Origin: Phanerochaete sordida
Lineage: Eukaryota > Basidiomycota > Agaricomycetes > Polyporales > Phanerochaetaceae
DNA length: 64,000 nt
Assembly: GCA_019973155.2 (NCBI GenBank)
Contig: BPQB01000002.1
Location: forward strand, 1-64,000
Direction of reading: 5' to 3'
The notes beneath the pieces are model-generated. The model was not told where the DNA came from and did not search any database. It saw only the letters and a list, made by a program, of their open reading frames with translations. Shown piece after piece: positions 23,120 to 35,904 of the stretch. The translations under genes were made by a program, and so were the position numbers. Positions within the stretch are counted from its first letter, which is position 1; every line of letters begins with the position of its first letter.

Positions 23120-23480
23120 ATCGTCTTGTTTCCCTGAGGAGGCTGGTGCTTGGGGTTGAGGATGTCGAACCGAAGATGACCGTCTTGAACGAAGGCCCAG
23201 CGTCATGCCGAACGGTGCCGGACGCCACCATGGCTACCCCATGTCCCATTTGAGGAAGTCGCTGTGGATTGGGGCACGTCACGTGCCAGACGGCAACTTA
23301 CGGGCGCGCGCCTACTCGAAGCGGTTTTGCATCCAACGGCCATGTTCCTATCGCATCCTTGTCCTCTGCTCGGCCTCATACCTCGTATCATTCTTTCTGG
23401 GTAAGCTTAGGCTCCGTAACACTCAGCAGTGATGTATCCGGGCGTCGTCGCAGCCAGCATTGCGACCTGGTCTGTCCCAG
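23120..23480 (-). repeat. Upstream region shared with 31080-31380
   Basis: The sequence just 5' of the F-box-like gene (GTGCCGGACGCCACCA, GGGGCACGTCACGTGCC, CCAACGGCCATGT) has clear counterparts at 31100-31240 (GTGCCGAACGCCACCA, ATATCACGTGCCTCG, CCAACGGTCATGTCC). It is probably the promoter of the gene, duplicated with it. The matching block at 31 kb lies 5' of a relic of the same family. Confidence 0.65.
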
Positions 23481-24059
23481 CTCGGGCCCCTCGGGGCTTT
23501 GCACAGCGTCAGGTTGTGCCCTCGGGATAGCTCCCGGAGGACCTGTATGGTAACGGGCGATGTGATATCTGGTATGTACGATGTTTATCTCTTGCACTGT
23601 CTCCCATTCATGCCGTTCCGAAGCCTTTCGCTGGCCTATCACGCTCTCAGTCTGGGCAGGAGTTGGCGAGGACTCCAGGCATCATGCAGAAGACCAGATG
23701 CTCTGCTCTATCTACATGACTTTAAAGTTAACTCATGTGCGTATGACTGTAACTATCAGAATGCGGGCTCACTTACCGTGTCTTGCCAGGCCTGCATGTC
23801 GTCGTGTCTGTCTCCGTATTCGCCGTGCAATGTTCATCCGAAACGAACATATGCCGATACAAGATCTACGTACCTCGTTTCAGCCTAGCGTATGCTTCGT
23901 ATCGATTTTGTTTATGGGTGGCTACTCTGACGTCCAATTTAGACTTATCGTTGTCCACGCCGCGCACCGCCTCCTGGGCCCGCCTGCGCAGCGCTCCCCG
24001 ACGTCGTTACAGGAGCTGTTGGTCCTCTCGAAGCGTTGGACCTGTCACCGCTTCCGACT

Positions 24060-24345
24060 ATAGCTCGTCCACGGTGTTCGCATCCATGGGGCCTGGTGCA
24101 GACATAGGAGAAGGACGCGTACGTGATGACGGCGCCGCTGAACAGGCCGAGAGGCGCCAGACCGTCCTCGCCGAGGCTGAAGCTCTGCTTCTCGATGACG
24201 ACGACGCGGAAGCTTTCGAGGAAGATGTAGACAACGCCGTACACGAGCGCCCTGTACACAGTCCAGAACGCGACGATCGGCTCGCAGGGCATGGGCATGA
24301 AAGGGCGCACAAGCGTCATCATCACGATGTCGCCGGCCGAAGGTC
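24060..24345 (-). pseudogene. Fragment of an MFS transporter gene
   Basis: A - frame reads MMMTLVRPFMPMPCEPIVAF, then VYRALVYGVVYIFLESF, then a segment ending GEDGLAPLGLFSGAVIT. This matches the middle of fungal drug:H+ antiporter-type MFS proteins, where a cytoplasmic segment ending RPF.M...EPI is followed by a span with VYG..Y.F.E.F. Upstream (24360-24400) RYKSDHESD may be a residue of the preceding loop. No N-terminal or C-terminal spans are found nearby, so it is a truncated relic. Confidence 0.62.
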
Positions 24346-26429
24346 GCTCTCATGATCGCTTTTATACCTCTGCTCCTCGAGCGTGCCATGGATCCCGAAG
24401 CCACGACGATCGTAGTTCCACTGAACAGTCGACAACGCTGGAATTGCCGTCACCAAAATCCCTGCCGCCGCCGGCGTTTTCCACCCTGCCTTCTAATCGT
24501 CGCCATGTCCCACTAGCTCGAACCTCCAATCACTCGAACGTGGGCTGCAAACAGGCGGCATCTGACGACACGTCCCGACTCGCTCCACCTTGCCGCTGGG
24601 TCCTGGCCGCCGTCCTCCGGTCCGCGCGGGTCTGGTCCGGTCTCGTCAACGTCGTCGCGCTCGGGCACGATGCTCTGCGCTAGGTCGCTCGAGGTCGCTC
24701 GAGGTCGCCTGCTGTTAAGCTCGGAGGGAGTGAGGTGCTGAGAGGCTGCAGAGGAATTCCGAAGGGGAGGACGTCGACTAGGACGGACGATACGCTGGAT
24801 GCTGTGAAACTGGAGCTGTTACGCTCCCTTCCCTGCCGGAAGACATCAGTCATCCAGGGCGCGCTCGTCTACATCCTCGACTCCGTCGTGCTCGTCTGCT
24901 CGGACGACCAGTCGTCGCGAGACCAACGCACACGAAGAAATGCGCGGCGCCCATCTATCCCTGTATCCTCTGACGAACAGGCCGCGCAGCGCCTGCGCCC
25001 TGTGAATAACATCGTCCAGCGGTGCGACGCAGGACTCTCAGGAACCGCGCTGTCTGCTGTCCCCTCCACACGCGAGCTGCCGCTATCTCCCTTCGGGCTT
25101 CCTTCATATCTATTCGCTAGGCGGCAGACTGAATGCAAGCTCGCGCACATCGTTCGTCTACACACGCGGTCGCGCGACTGCGGGATGGCTGTCCCCGATT
25201 TCAAGGCGGCCGCCCTGATGCTCGTCACCGGTCTCAAGAGGTGTTAGAACGCGCGTTATCTCGCCTGGCGCGTACATTTGAACGACGACAGCAGCACGTA
25301 GTCGGTCTGGGAAGAGGTTCCCTTGCGTCGCCAATCTTCGCGCTCGTCAAAGGCAGTTGCGTATGGAGCGCAGGTAGATGCTGCTTGCTAGTGCATTCAT
25401 AGACGATGCTGACCACCTCAGCACAGCATCCCGTGAGCAGTCTCGTAGCTCGTGCACGTAATGAAACAGGGCACTGGAAGTAATGGGCTCGTGAGCACTA
25501 ACATCGGGAGCTTCGGCAACGGTCCGCATATCCCGGTATCAGCTATGGTGCTCTGTGGGGGGTGCGCTTACGCGCTGTGTCTGCTCAGGGCCCGACGCCG
25601 GGATGGGTATAGCACAAGCACAATGTGCGGTGCACCGGACGGTCGTGCGTGCTGTCGGGCATATCGGAACGTGCGTGTTATTGTCGTCAGCTCGTATCCT
25701 TTCCAACTGGCTCCAGTCTTCATCGGCATAACCGGGCATAGCATCTGCGTTGGAAAGCGCGAGTACCTCCACGCTAAGCTTACGTGGGCACCGTCGGGCT
25801 GATGAATACAATTAGGGCTCTCTGTACCAGCATAAGCTGTTCGATGGAAAAGCGTGTTCCTGACCCAAATATTACTAGGGCTGATAGTGCGGCAGCCGCA
25901 TTCGGACGTCCCGGACGACTGCGCTTGTGCGTCGTCGCGAGCTCGTGCGTAGCAGCCTCGACACAGGATAGCGATGACGGTATTCAAGTATCGAAAGTTC
26001 AGATGATATGTCAAAGAATGGTACACTCTGCATGCCTATGTACATCGAAATGGCGAAGGTTATGTGATATATGTACAGGGATCTTCGGCGTGCAGCACAG
26101 GTATGGTCCTAATTTCCCACTTCAAGCGTCTGAATGGCGATAAGGAGGCGTGTCCTTCCTTTTCCGAGCTAAGTTCATGTATGCATGTACACAATGCGAT
26201 GAGAGCGGTACACTTCGAGTGTCTTCAAAGCTTGTATCCACGCGCGCTTCGCCAGCTGGGGGTGCTGTGCTGTGGCGCGCACGGATTACAGCCTGCACTT
26301 CCATACAACTTTGCTTTCTTCCTACCCTCGTTCATCTCCTTCATGGACTTCTCGTTCCCTCCGTCGAGAGCAGCTTTCTACCGCAACGCCTCTCAAGCTG
26401 AGCTTTCGCCACAGCCGCTCGCTGATACA
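24346..26429. other. Gene-poor stretch with weak coding-like pieces
   Basis: The + frame 24735-25247 and the - frames at 25539-25811 (SVEVLALSNADAMPGYADEDW) and 25347-25529 (FHYVHELRDCSRDAVLRW) have protein-like composition. I could not chain them into a gene or assign a family. The last about 120 bp before 26430 are C/T-rich and probably form the promoter of DUF6535 copy 3. Confidence 0.4.
24682..24709 (+). repeat. Short tandem repeat, 10-bp unit
   Basis: AGGTCGCTCG is repeated twice and followed by a partial third copy. Confidence 0.85.
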
Positions 26430-29400
26430 ATGGAGGATACGGCCGCAGGCAGTAAATCGTCAGCCAAGCATGAGGCAGGATGTCCCAGGCCTCACATAGG
26501 GTCAGTTCATCATGAACCCTCGGCGACTTCATCCGGAAATGTGGACGACGCTCTGCGTGGCATTCCTGCGTCTACCAATACGGTACCGTTCCCCGCCGAT
26601 GCTTTTGCAAAGCTTCTCGACATATTATCTGAGGTATGTATGGTGCAGCGAGTAGAATATCTGCGATCTGACTCTGAGCGATAGATGAAGCCACCGGAGA
26701 AGCTCTCGGGATGGGCGGGCATCGAGGATCACTTGTTCAAACACGACACGGGGGAAATGAAGTATCACGCGGAGGATATTGATACACTGCTGGTTTTCGT
26801 GCGTAATCTGTGTTCGACATGATATTGTCAAGTCCTCAACCTGCACATCTTTTCAGGCTGGCTTATTCTCCGCATTTCTGACCGCGTTCGTGGTGCAGAC
26901 CTACCCGATGCTTACAGATGACGACTTTTCCGCTACTAATCAGCTCCTGGCGCTTGGTATTTCCATGCAGCTCCAGCTCGCAGGCACCATCATCCCTGCC
27001 GCTGTCAACTACACCCTTACATCTCTGATAGATGCACAGCCATTTTCCGCTCCCACGTCAGCCCGGGTCATCAATATCCTTTTCTTCCTGAGCCTCGTCC
27101 TGAGCCTCTCAGCCGCCCTCTTTGGCATTCTCGCGAAGCAGTGGCTCCGTGAATATCTGCGGTGGAACTCGCCTTTAGCTCTGCCTCGCGAGAACGTCCT
27201 TGTGTGACAGGACCGCATTGAGGCCTGGGAAGCCTGGAATGTAACTGCGACGATCTCCTCTATCCCGGCTCTACTCGAGATCGCCATGGTGTTTTTCCTC
27301 TGTGGCGTTGTCGTCCTCCTCTGGACTCTCGACGACGTCGTTGCCATCATCATCACTGTCTTTTCTGCGCTTTTTCTGGTTGCAGCCGCAATGTTTACAC
27401 TCCCTCCAATCCTCTATAAGCGTTGCCCATACAAGTCTCCTACCGCTTGGGCATGCGTTACCGCATATGAGGCAGTGCGCCGCCTCTACATTTACGCCAC
27501 ACTATTTTTCACCTTGCGAAGGGCCGAAATTCAGAAAGAATGGCATAAGGCATCTGCCGCCGTATCGACCAAATGGTCAAGGCTGCGGCGTGTCATACAA
27601 GCCTATCGCAAAGCACGCTTCCAAACGACCTGGCCGTCGCTCTTGAGCTCCTGGAGAGATCGGGACCTTGATAGTTGCCGGGATATACGTACCCAAAGCG
27701 GTGGAAAGTCGTGCACACAACATAACGCAAGATCAAACGTCGCAGACTACATCAGGGAACTGACTATACTTATGGAAGGAGGTTCGCTGATACTTCAAAA
27801 CTGGGTCCTCGACGCGGTTGCAGAGACAGCACTCCTCATACGCGCCCTTGACTGGGTCAAACTATCATCCCAAGATAGTAGAGTGCACACATTCATATCA
27901 GAATGTGCCGAATCTTGCTGCAAGCCTCCTCCATGTCACACCAATGATCCAGAACATCTTTCTGCAGCATACCTAGTGATATGGAGAACTGTCCTTCTTT
28001 CCATGCAGCAGAACCTCCTTGACCAACCACATTCGGGATTGCGATACTGGGATGACTCTAGGAATCAACATGCCCTACCTGCCCACAACAACAGGCTTAC
28101 AGGACAGGTAGCTGAGTACGATGATTACATTGTCCCTACAACATTCAGACCCAGCCACGATCGCGGACGCCATCGCCGACGTTTCTTCGAGATGCTCTTG
28201 CCTATGGAGCACTGGAATCAGGGCTGTACCGAGTCTAGGAAGGAGCTAGCAGGCCAAATAATGGTTGCAGATTTGAAGCGCATCATTGGGGATGAGGCTC
28301 AAAATGCCTATGGAGCCTCTGCATTGGACATGTGTCTCATTCTTCGCCACCTGGACTCTGGAGCCGGAAACAAGCCTACATGGTATCCTGCAGCTCTCCG
28401 CATTCTCTTTGAGGTCACCTCTAAGCACCGCGGAATACTCAACTGTTTGCGCGAATCTGTTTGCGTGGAGCTTGTGGAACGTCGCAGGCTCAGGATAACC
28501 GCAGATAATATTCTAGGTTCGTCCTTGTACATTGATTGGCCGTATGGCGGAGGGACTTATCGGGCGTATCGCAACAGTGCTTTCTACCGAAGAGACCGCA
28601 GATGAAGAAAGGACCTCCTTGTTGTTGCGGTGGTTCAACAGGGATTTCGGGTCAGCAAGCAAGGAACATTTCCGTGTATTCTTCAAGACCTCTGGGCAAT
28701 GGTTCAATAATGCGAAGCTGCATACAACTGTACAAGCTCATGCTGGAACTATTCTGCGCAAGATTTCCTGGGCATTATATGTGTTTACCGAGAGGTATAC
28801 TAGCGAGACATTCAGCGAGGCTATAGCGGCACCAGAGCTGCGCGAACTACTCTGGAACCTACAGCAAAGGGCCAACGACACATTCACAAAGTCGCAGCTC
28901 CATTTCGGGGAGCTCGGACGTGTGGCGCACGCATGCGAATTAATGTATCCGTGGGCCACTAGCAGCGTTGTTCTCTGGTCACTGCACTCCATTATGTGTG
29001 CTGCTCACAAGGATTCAACGCACTGCCAGGAGCGCGCACCCTGCATGTGGCTATCGCATCGCTGCAACATCGACGGCTGTTCCAAATATGCCTCCCAGGC
29101 AGAACTCGAGGAAAAATGCCCACTTCTACGGAAAATCCTGGAGGGGGCTCGCAAGCCGCAGGACAGCAGCACCACGTCCACTATCTCCCCGACGTCTATG
29201 GCATCCAGTTCTACATGGCACGAGTCTACTCCGCAATTTGATTACGCCGCACCCCCCTTCCCCGAGCCGGCCATACCCTTTCAAGCGGGCTTCGTACTGG
29301 AGCACAATCACAGCCAGCAATCAACGAATATCATAAGAGTACAAAGACCGCTCACGCCGTATAATGGCACCATATCGCATGTCTTGCGCTGGCAGGACCC

Positions 29401-29572
29401 ACCCACTCAATACTCCGCAGTAGCAGTCGAGAGCTCACAGCCTTTCGTGGCTGTAAATGTATCTCTTGGAGACGCTGAGGCAACGTCAGGCGACGGCGCT
29501 GAGGCTTCAGACCCGGAGGAGAGAACCGGATGGGAAGAAAGGTTGCTCGAAAGGACTAGTGGAAGATATTGA
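26430..29572 (+). pseudogene. DUF6535 membrane protein, copy 3, one in-frame stop
   Basis: Exons 26430-26633, 26685-26798, 26857-28516 and 28578-29572 would encode about 990 residues. The only defect seen is TGA at 27205-27207, between PRENVLV and QDRIEAWEAWNV. Paralogues have CGA/CGC (Arg) there (VLVRQDRIEAW), so this is most simply a CGA to TGA change. Everything downstream is open: spans 3 and 4, CPYKSPTAW, SWRDRDLDSCRD, RALDWVKLSSQ, and a C-terminal cluster HCQERAPCMWLSHRC. Closest relative in the window is copy 1. The first, Ser/Pro-rich exon ends at ILSE. A truncated 246-residue product with two spans is possible. Confidence 0.88.
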
Positions 29573-29989
29573 CCTTGCGATGATGGTTTATGGTAGCCCG
29601 CACGTAGAATCTTTCAATGAATGGCCTTTTTACACCTGATCCTGTTTTGCATATGTCTATATATGAGCCGTGTGGCGCGTTATGTGCAGTACCTAAGCAA
29701 TAATAGGGTACACACCCTACACGGACGCAGCCCGAGGCGGCGGCTGGAGATGTCCCGGACGACTACAGTCATTAGCCGCCTTGTGAGACACGACCGTCTG
29801 CTGCGACACCTGCCTTACGAGGCAATCAGGCGCCCCTTCCCGACGCTGGAGCAGCCGTGGCGCCAAGCTCACGATAAAAGCCTGTCGGGACTGGGCGCCC
29901 AATTCCCCCATAAGGTAGGTGTCGCACCGGACGGTCGTGTCTCAGAAGGCGGCTAATGACTGTATGCGCTGCGTCTTGCGCGTATCGGA

Positions 29990-31065
29990 CTCGCTCTCCT
30001 AAATTATCCGCCTTTGGGAACTCGTAAACGAGCGCACACGATACCTGCAGGCGCGGCTGCGAGGTTATCCCCAGTGCAAGTATGAGAAGTCAAGGACACC
30101 TACTCGTTCATCTCAATGAGCCTCGGCGAGCATCGGCACGAGGCACAACAGCTCGCACGCGAGCTTCTTTTGCAGTGATTACCAGTCTGTCGACCCCAGA
30201 GGCAAGCTATGTGACATACCGCGTGCACAGACGCGGCACGTCCTCTGCAGCGCCCAGGTCGAGGAACGCCTGTCTGCGCATCTCGGGCCCCGGAACGTAC
30301 AGCAGATGCGCTTGGGCTATTGTTTCTATTAACAAGTGCGCTCGGGTCTGCAACGCGAAACGTACGCACCGCAATATCTCGAGTGCATCGTCACTGCGCG
30401 GCGCGTGCACATTCGACGGTGGAAGAGCACCGTGTCAGGGTTTGAAGCCACAGATTGCAATCGTTTTATGGCCCGTACGTGCGTAGGCCACGGCCGCAGC
30501 AATGCGATGGGCCGCTGCCCGACGAAGTTGTGTCTCCAGGTGTTCATCTGCGCAGCGAGAGCTCACCGGACCGAGTATAGAACGCGCTGCGGTAGATGTA
30601 AAGGACGTACCTATGCGATGGCGCATCATGGGGATAATCTGTGAGGTCTATGATATCATCTTGGGTCAGAGCTACTCTGCACTTGCTTGGAGCCTTGCCA
30701 GGTGCTCTGCTTTGCTCTGGGCACTGGAGCAAAGAGATCCCGGCTTAGACCAGTGACGAAGCAAATGTCACTTCATCAAAATACATACCCTAACGACGCA
30801 TACCTACACCATTCGACTTGGCTCAGCACAAAACACCTAAATTATCTGTCATATAGCGTTGCGGAGCTGATATGAAGTGATTCGCAGCGAGTCCACGAGA
30901 TCTGGTCGGGATCTGGATTCCGGATGACGCCGAGTCGCCCAAAGCTGCCAAAGACATCCGTTCAAGCGAGTACCAGCTTGGGACGGCCTACCTGATATGC
31001 AGAACTTAGAACAGCCAGCGCGCTGCTCACCTGATCCCTGCGAGCAGGCCGTTCAGATAGGTAGC
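29990..31065 (-). pseudogene. Decayed F-box-like six-exon gene (pair of DUF6535 copy 3)
   Basis: Tail to tail with copy 3. On the - strand, about 30560-30440 reads AAQMNTWRHNFVGQR and, in a shifted frame, AVAYARTGHKTIAICGFKP. These match AAQMQTWRHVVAGT and AVHNARAGSQEIARSM of the intact gene. About 30310-30210 gives RRQAFLDLGAAEDV, resembling the NRTAFAETGAANDED exon of the relic at 13.9 kb. Near 30910 the complement encodes RPDLVDSL, matching HPDLVESL. Frameshifts and missing exons make it non-functional. Its upstream block (31080-31380) is shared with the intact gene. Confidence 0.68.
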
Positions 31066-33443
31066 CTGAAGCGCGACCGGAAGCGTCGGCGTCGTGCCGA
31101 ATAGTGCCGAACGCCACCACGCTTGCACTTCGTTCCATTTCGGGCAGCTTCTGTGGGCGGGACGATATCACGTGCCTCGCGGCGGTTTTGGAACGCGCGC
31201 TAGTAGGCCGGCTTTGCGACCAACGGTCATGTCCCCAGCACTATTTTTTTCCTCTTGCTGGTTCAATACTTCGTGACAGTGTATCCAGGCGTCCTCGGGG
31301 TTTGAGCTTGAGCTGCTGCACACTGTCCGACTGGCGTCATATAACACTTTGGCGGCTCGGAAGAGGGGAAACACGATATCTCTGGTTTTGGTGCGTTAAG
31401 CTATCAGTCGGCGCTGCTTGACGCTGATGTTGCACAAACGCCGTTGCTTGGCCTCTCAGGACGAGCATGAATATGACGAACGAGTGCAAAAACGTCGCCG
31501 AACCTGAGCTACACGAGGCTGACATCAGCCGCGGTGCTGCTGGCTTTCGTGCGTCTGCACGCTTCTGTCGGATGGAAGAGGCTCACCATCTGTGTTTCGC
31601 AGCCGTGGAAGCTGCTCGAGTCCGGCACAGTTTGACAGCGCGAACTGTCATCTTTGTGGCGAACATCCTACGCAACCCTGGCGCGTGAACCTACGCGAAC
31701 AGCTACGCAATGGCCTGCTAACTCGTGTTTCTCATCAGGAAAGCGTCGCAGCCCTTCCTCCCCTCGCTATCTCTTGCCGCCAGCCTCTGACTCATCGCTA
31801 TGCACAATAGCAACCTCGCGCATCCGCGGCCGGCGCTGTTCTACGTCATGCGGTGACGGTGGTCGGTACCGTCGTTCGCCAAGCGTGTCAGCCATCTGCT
31901 CTCTGTTCTCCAGCCGAACCCGAAGGATGCACTACCACCAGATGCCCGCGACGTCTACAAGGACGTGGGCTAGATATACGTTACAGGTGTCAGGGTGGGA
32001 CCCCACGCAAGGACTCCAGATCTCCGCAGACGTCCAGTACCCGGCGCGGGACGGTGGAGGCTGGGAAGCATAAAGCACAAATGCGCTTCACGCAATGGTC
32101 GCGGGCGAGCGTCATCCCTGCTTCTTGGAGATGTCTATGACGTGTGCCCCTTCATGCTGGCGAAACAGAACAGGCTTGTGCGTGGAGGACATGTATGACA
32201 AGGTTCGTGTCCATGCTCGTGTTGCTGGCTCTCGACCGTGGCTGACACTGGCATGCAAAGTGCTCCTGACCAGTTCCGCCCCGCATCCGTCGTAAGGGCT
32301 TGCGCGCGGGCATTCAGTCGGTGCTCATGTCCCGGCAATCCTACTCATGCTCGAGAGCGCGCTTCTCCACGGCCACGGCCAGCCGCCCCGCGTCAGGTGC
32401 CATAGATGCCCAACCCGCTGGGAGAAGGGGTGTGGAAGTATGTCGCCGTTGGTGCGTCTGATATTCACGCGCGCCGCCTTGAGCTCATGGCCTCTAGAAG
32501 CCCCCTAATCCCTTGATGATAATAGGAGATGAGGGAGCGCGTTCACAGTCGAGAAGGCTCCGCACAAACGCAACGCAGAAGCGCAGCGATGCGAGGCAGA
32601 AGCCGTGGACACGGGGCCGCATTTCGTGCGTACGCTGCTATCTGCGAGACTATTTCCTCACTCGCTGTGGGCCGGCATGCAGGCAATGTCATGACATCTC
32701 TGTCCTGATCTTCGTGCAACCGCCCTCAAGAGGGGCACGTGATGGAGCACAGCTATTTGTTGTGGAGGCTCTCCAGCTATGTATGGATCAACTGCCGCAA
32801 AACCCTACTCGGACACGCTTTGATGCGCAGACATGCTGTACTAGACTCCGCCGAGGTTCGGCTGAGGAGTCTGTAAGTCTGTGCGACGCTAATGCACCCC
32901 ACGCGGCGAACGGAAAGAGAATTGCTTGAAGCGTGGGCGGAACGGCAGGTGAATTCTATCCATCATACCGCCAGTTGTTGTAGCTGACAGTGCCATGCTT
33001 GGGGCACTCCAAAGGCATCGGCATGCAGGACGATATAGCTACCTCGATACGTCTACGAAGATACTTTACGGCAACGACCACATGGCGCTCGACTAGGCTG
33101 TGTGGTAGGGGCAGCTGATTTCCATGCATGGCTGCAGTTCACGACATATCATCATAACATGCCTGGAGGCGGTGCGAGAACGCGCGATAACAACAGGAAC
33201 TAGCGTCACAGCCTGCCTCAATCTGTCGACTGCACTCTCGCAGCCCACGCGGTCTTAGATGTTGTACCGACTCTGATGATATTCTGATGCTCGTCGAGTC
33301 AACGTCATCACATCTGAAAGATTTCAGATCTTGCCACTGCGGACATAACCCTGGGCGAGCACCGATCTCCTCCCGGTCGCGGAACGAGTCCTTCTCAGGT
33401 GCGAAGCCCACTGAGCGCGTCCGCGAAGAGGCCAGGAGCTTGC
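31066..33443. other. Gene-poor stretch
   Basis: It contains the duplicated promoter-like block (31080-31380) and otherwise short frames on both strands, for example 31654-32073 (+) and 32513-32929 (+), without domains or splice-consistent chains. Confidence 0.45.
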
Positions 33444-35904
33444 ATGGCTTCCAAGATCCCGCAGGAGGAAGGCGCCGGGGCGCAGCCTGTAGTACGCATG
33501 ACTGCCACATAATGCTTTACGCCTCTACTGACATAATACAGAAGCCTTCGGACCACCTCTCAGGATGGGCTGCGATTGAGAAGCATCTCTACAAACATGA
33601 CCTCGAAGAGATGAAATGCTACGCAGAGGACATCGACACTCTCCTAGTCTTCGTGCGTACACGCCATCCTGGAGACGTCTGCTAGTCTCATGCTGACATC
33701 CGCTCACTAGGCCGGCCTCTTCACCGCCTTCCTGTCCGCTTTCGTCGCTCAGACATCCCAGATGCTTACCGTGCCAGATTCAGCGACAGTGACACAACTT
33801 CTCGCCCTCAGCGCTTCCGCGCAACTTCGTGCACTGGGTGCCACCATTCCGCCGACGCTCAACTCCACTCTAACATCGCTTCAAGAGTCATCGCCTTTCC
33901 GACCATCCACGGCAGCGCGGGCAATCAACATTTCGCTCTTCCTCAGCCTGATCCTCAGCATCGCCTCCGCGTTCCTCGGTATCCTCTCGAAGCAATGGAT
34001 ACGCGAATACCTCAAGTGGAACTCGGCTCTTGCGCTGCCCCGCGAGAACGTCCTCGTGCGGCAGGGCCGTGTCGAGGCCTGGGAGGCCTGGAATGTTGCC
34101 GTTACCATCTCGTCCATACCTGCGCTTCTCGAACTTGCGATGGTTCTGTTCCTCGTGGGTGTTGTGGTGCTGCTATGGACACTCGACGACGTCGTGGCCA
34201 TCGTCGTCACCATCTTTGCGTCCATCTTCCTCGCTGGGGCGTCGGCGCTCACTGTCCTTCCGGTTGTCTCCAGGCGCTGCCCGTACAAGTCTCCAACCGC
34301 CTGGGCCTGTGTTGCGGCATGGCACTTCCTGAAGACACGCTTCGCATCTATGCTTCGCGCGGCGCAGCGACGGGCTCCCGTTCTTACCCGGCGCCGAGAA
34401 GGTACAACACTGTTAAATTTACCACCTTCGAGAACCACATCCTTTGCACCGTCTCCTGTCACTCCCCATGCCAAGTCCCAGAGAGAATGGGACCTGTCGA
34501 GCTGTCGAGAAATTCGAGGGTGGAAAGACGGGAAGCCGATCAAGCACGAAGACGCTCTGCGCGCGACATACCAAGAGCTTACACGCCTCGTGCCTCCGTC
34601 ACGTAACAGGGTGCTTGAGGCAGTGCTTGTCGACATCGCAGAATCGGCCGTCCTCATACGCGCGCTCACCTGGGTCAAGCAATCCTCTCAAGACCCTCGC
34701 GTACACGCATACAGCAAGGAATGCGCCATGTCGATTCACCCAGAGTTCTCCGACGACAGCGCGTCATGCAATCCGCGCTCTGCCATCGATCTCGTCGCAA
34801 ACCGCTATCTCCTCCTGGCTTTACAGCACGACAGCCTCGAGAATCCACATTCCGCGCTGTTTTACACATCAAGCATCGATCCACTGCCGCGACCTTCCGA
34901 TCGTCTTCGCCACCTGCCCGCAAGCCGACAGACTGCGCTCGAGGTCGCGCGCTTTTTGCAGAGACTGTCACCATTGTCACGCAACAGTGGTGGTGCAGGG
35001 CCGGTCCACGAGGTTGTCGGGCAGATGCTGGTCGGCGACCTCCAGCGCTGGGTCGCACACGGCAATGCATTCTACCAGGGCGAGCTGGAGATCTGCGCGA
35101 TTGTCCAGCACTTGGTGCAGCACGGCTGGCCACTGGAGGCGTGGTATGTGGACGCCCTGCGTATCATGGTCTCAGTCGAATGCCAGCCCGGAGAGTTCGG
35201 CAGCCTGCGCGACTCCATTCTGCTGAAGGTTGTGAGGCAGAAGAAGCTCGCGCTGAACAAACATGGAAAATTAGGTCCGCCTCGCTGGCAACGTCTCTGA
35301 GCACTGTTGCTGACACCCATACTTAGTGTACTCAGACAGAACCACAACCCTCGAAGACCACGAAGTTCTCCTGCTGCAATACTTCTGCTTGGACGCCGGC
35401 GATGTGGGTGAGGACCACACTACCATGTTCTTCATCACCGCCATGCGATGGCTCGACCGCACGGACGCTTTTCGTGACGCCAGTCGTACTGCTCCAGTTC
35501 TCCTGCGACTTTGCGTAGCGTTGGAGGCATTCGCGCGTCAGGTGCCGGAGGCAGACGAAGATCCGCTCTCGCTCTGCTGGTACGTGTCCAAGATCGTCAA
35601 CTTACTCTCCCGGCACATCAGCACATCCCAGCTCGCTGCGCTTTGCCCAGCAGAATTTCGCAAGCTTGTCCATGCCGTCGAGAAATGCTACATCTGGCGG
35701 CTAGGCCCGAGCAGCACCAATCCTGCCGCGCCAAAGATCCACCTTTTGCTGCAAGCGGCGCACGACGATAATACCCCTTGCGAGGTGTCTGTATGTCGGT
35801 GGGCGGGGCATCGCTGTGACGGCGATGTTGGGACGTATTTCCAGCAGTGTCCCATACTACAAGGCTACAATACCGAGTCGGGTTTAGTCGCGCTCTCCGA
35901 ATGA
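33444..35904 (+). CDS. DUF6535 membrane protein, copy 4 (765 aa)
   Basis: Exons 33444-33488, 33542-33652, 33711-35274 and 35327-35904, all GT-AG with matching phases. The N-terminal exon is short (MASKIPQEEGAGAQP). Then come HLSGWAAIEKHLYKHDLEEM...DIDTLLVF; four spans starting AGLFTAFLSAFVAQ; QWIREYLKWNSALALPRENV; CPYKSPTAWAC; WDLSSCREI; RALTWVKQSSQDPRV; and at the end the cluster PCEVSVCRWAGHRCDGD...C. It is the shortest copy and ends soon after the cluster (LVALSE). I see no convergent F-box-like partner in the next 2.8 kb. Confidence 0.91.
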
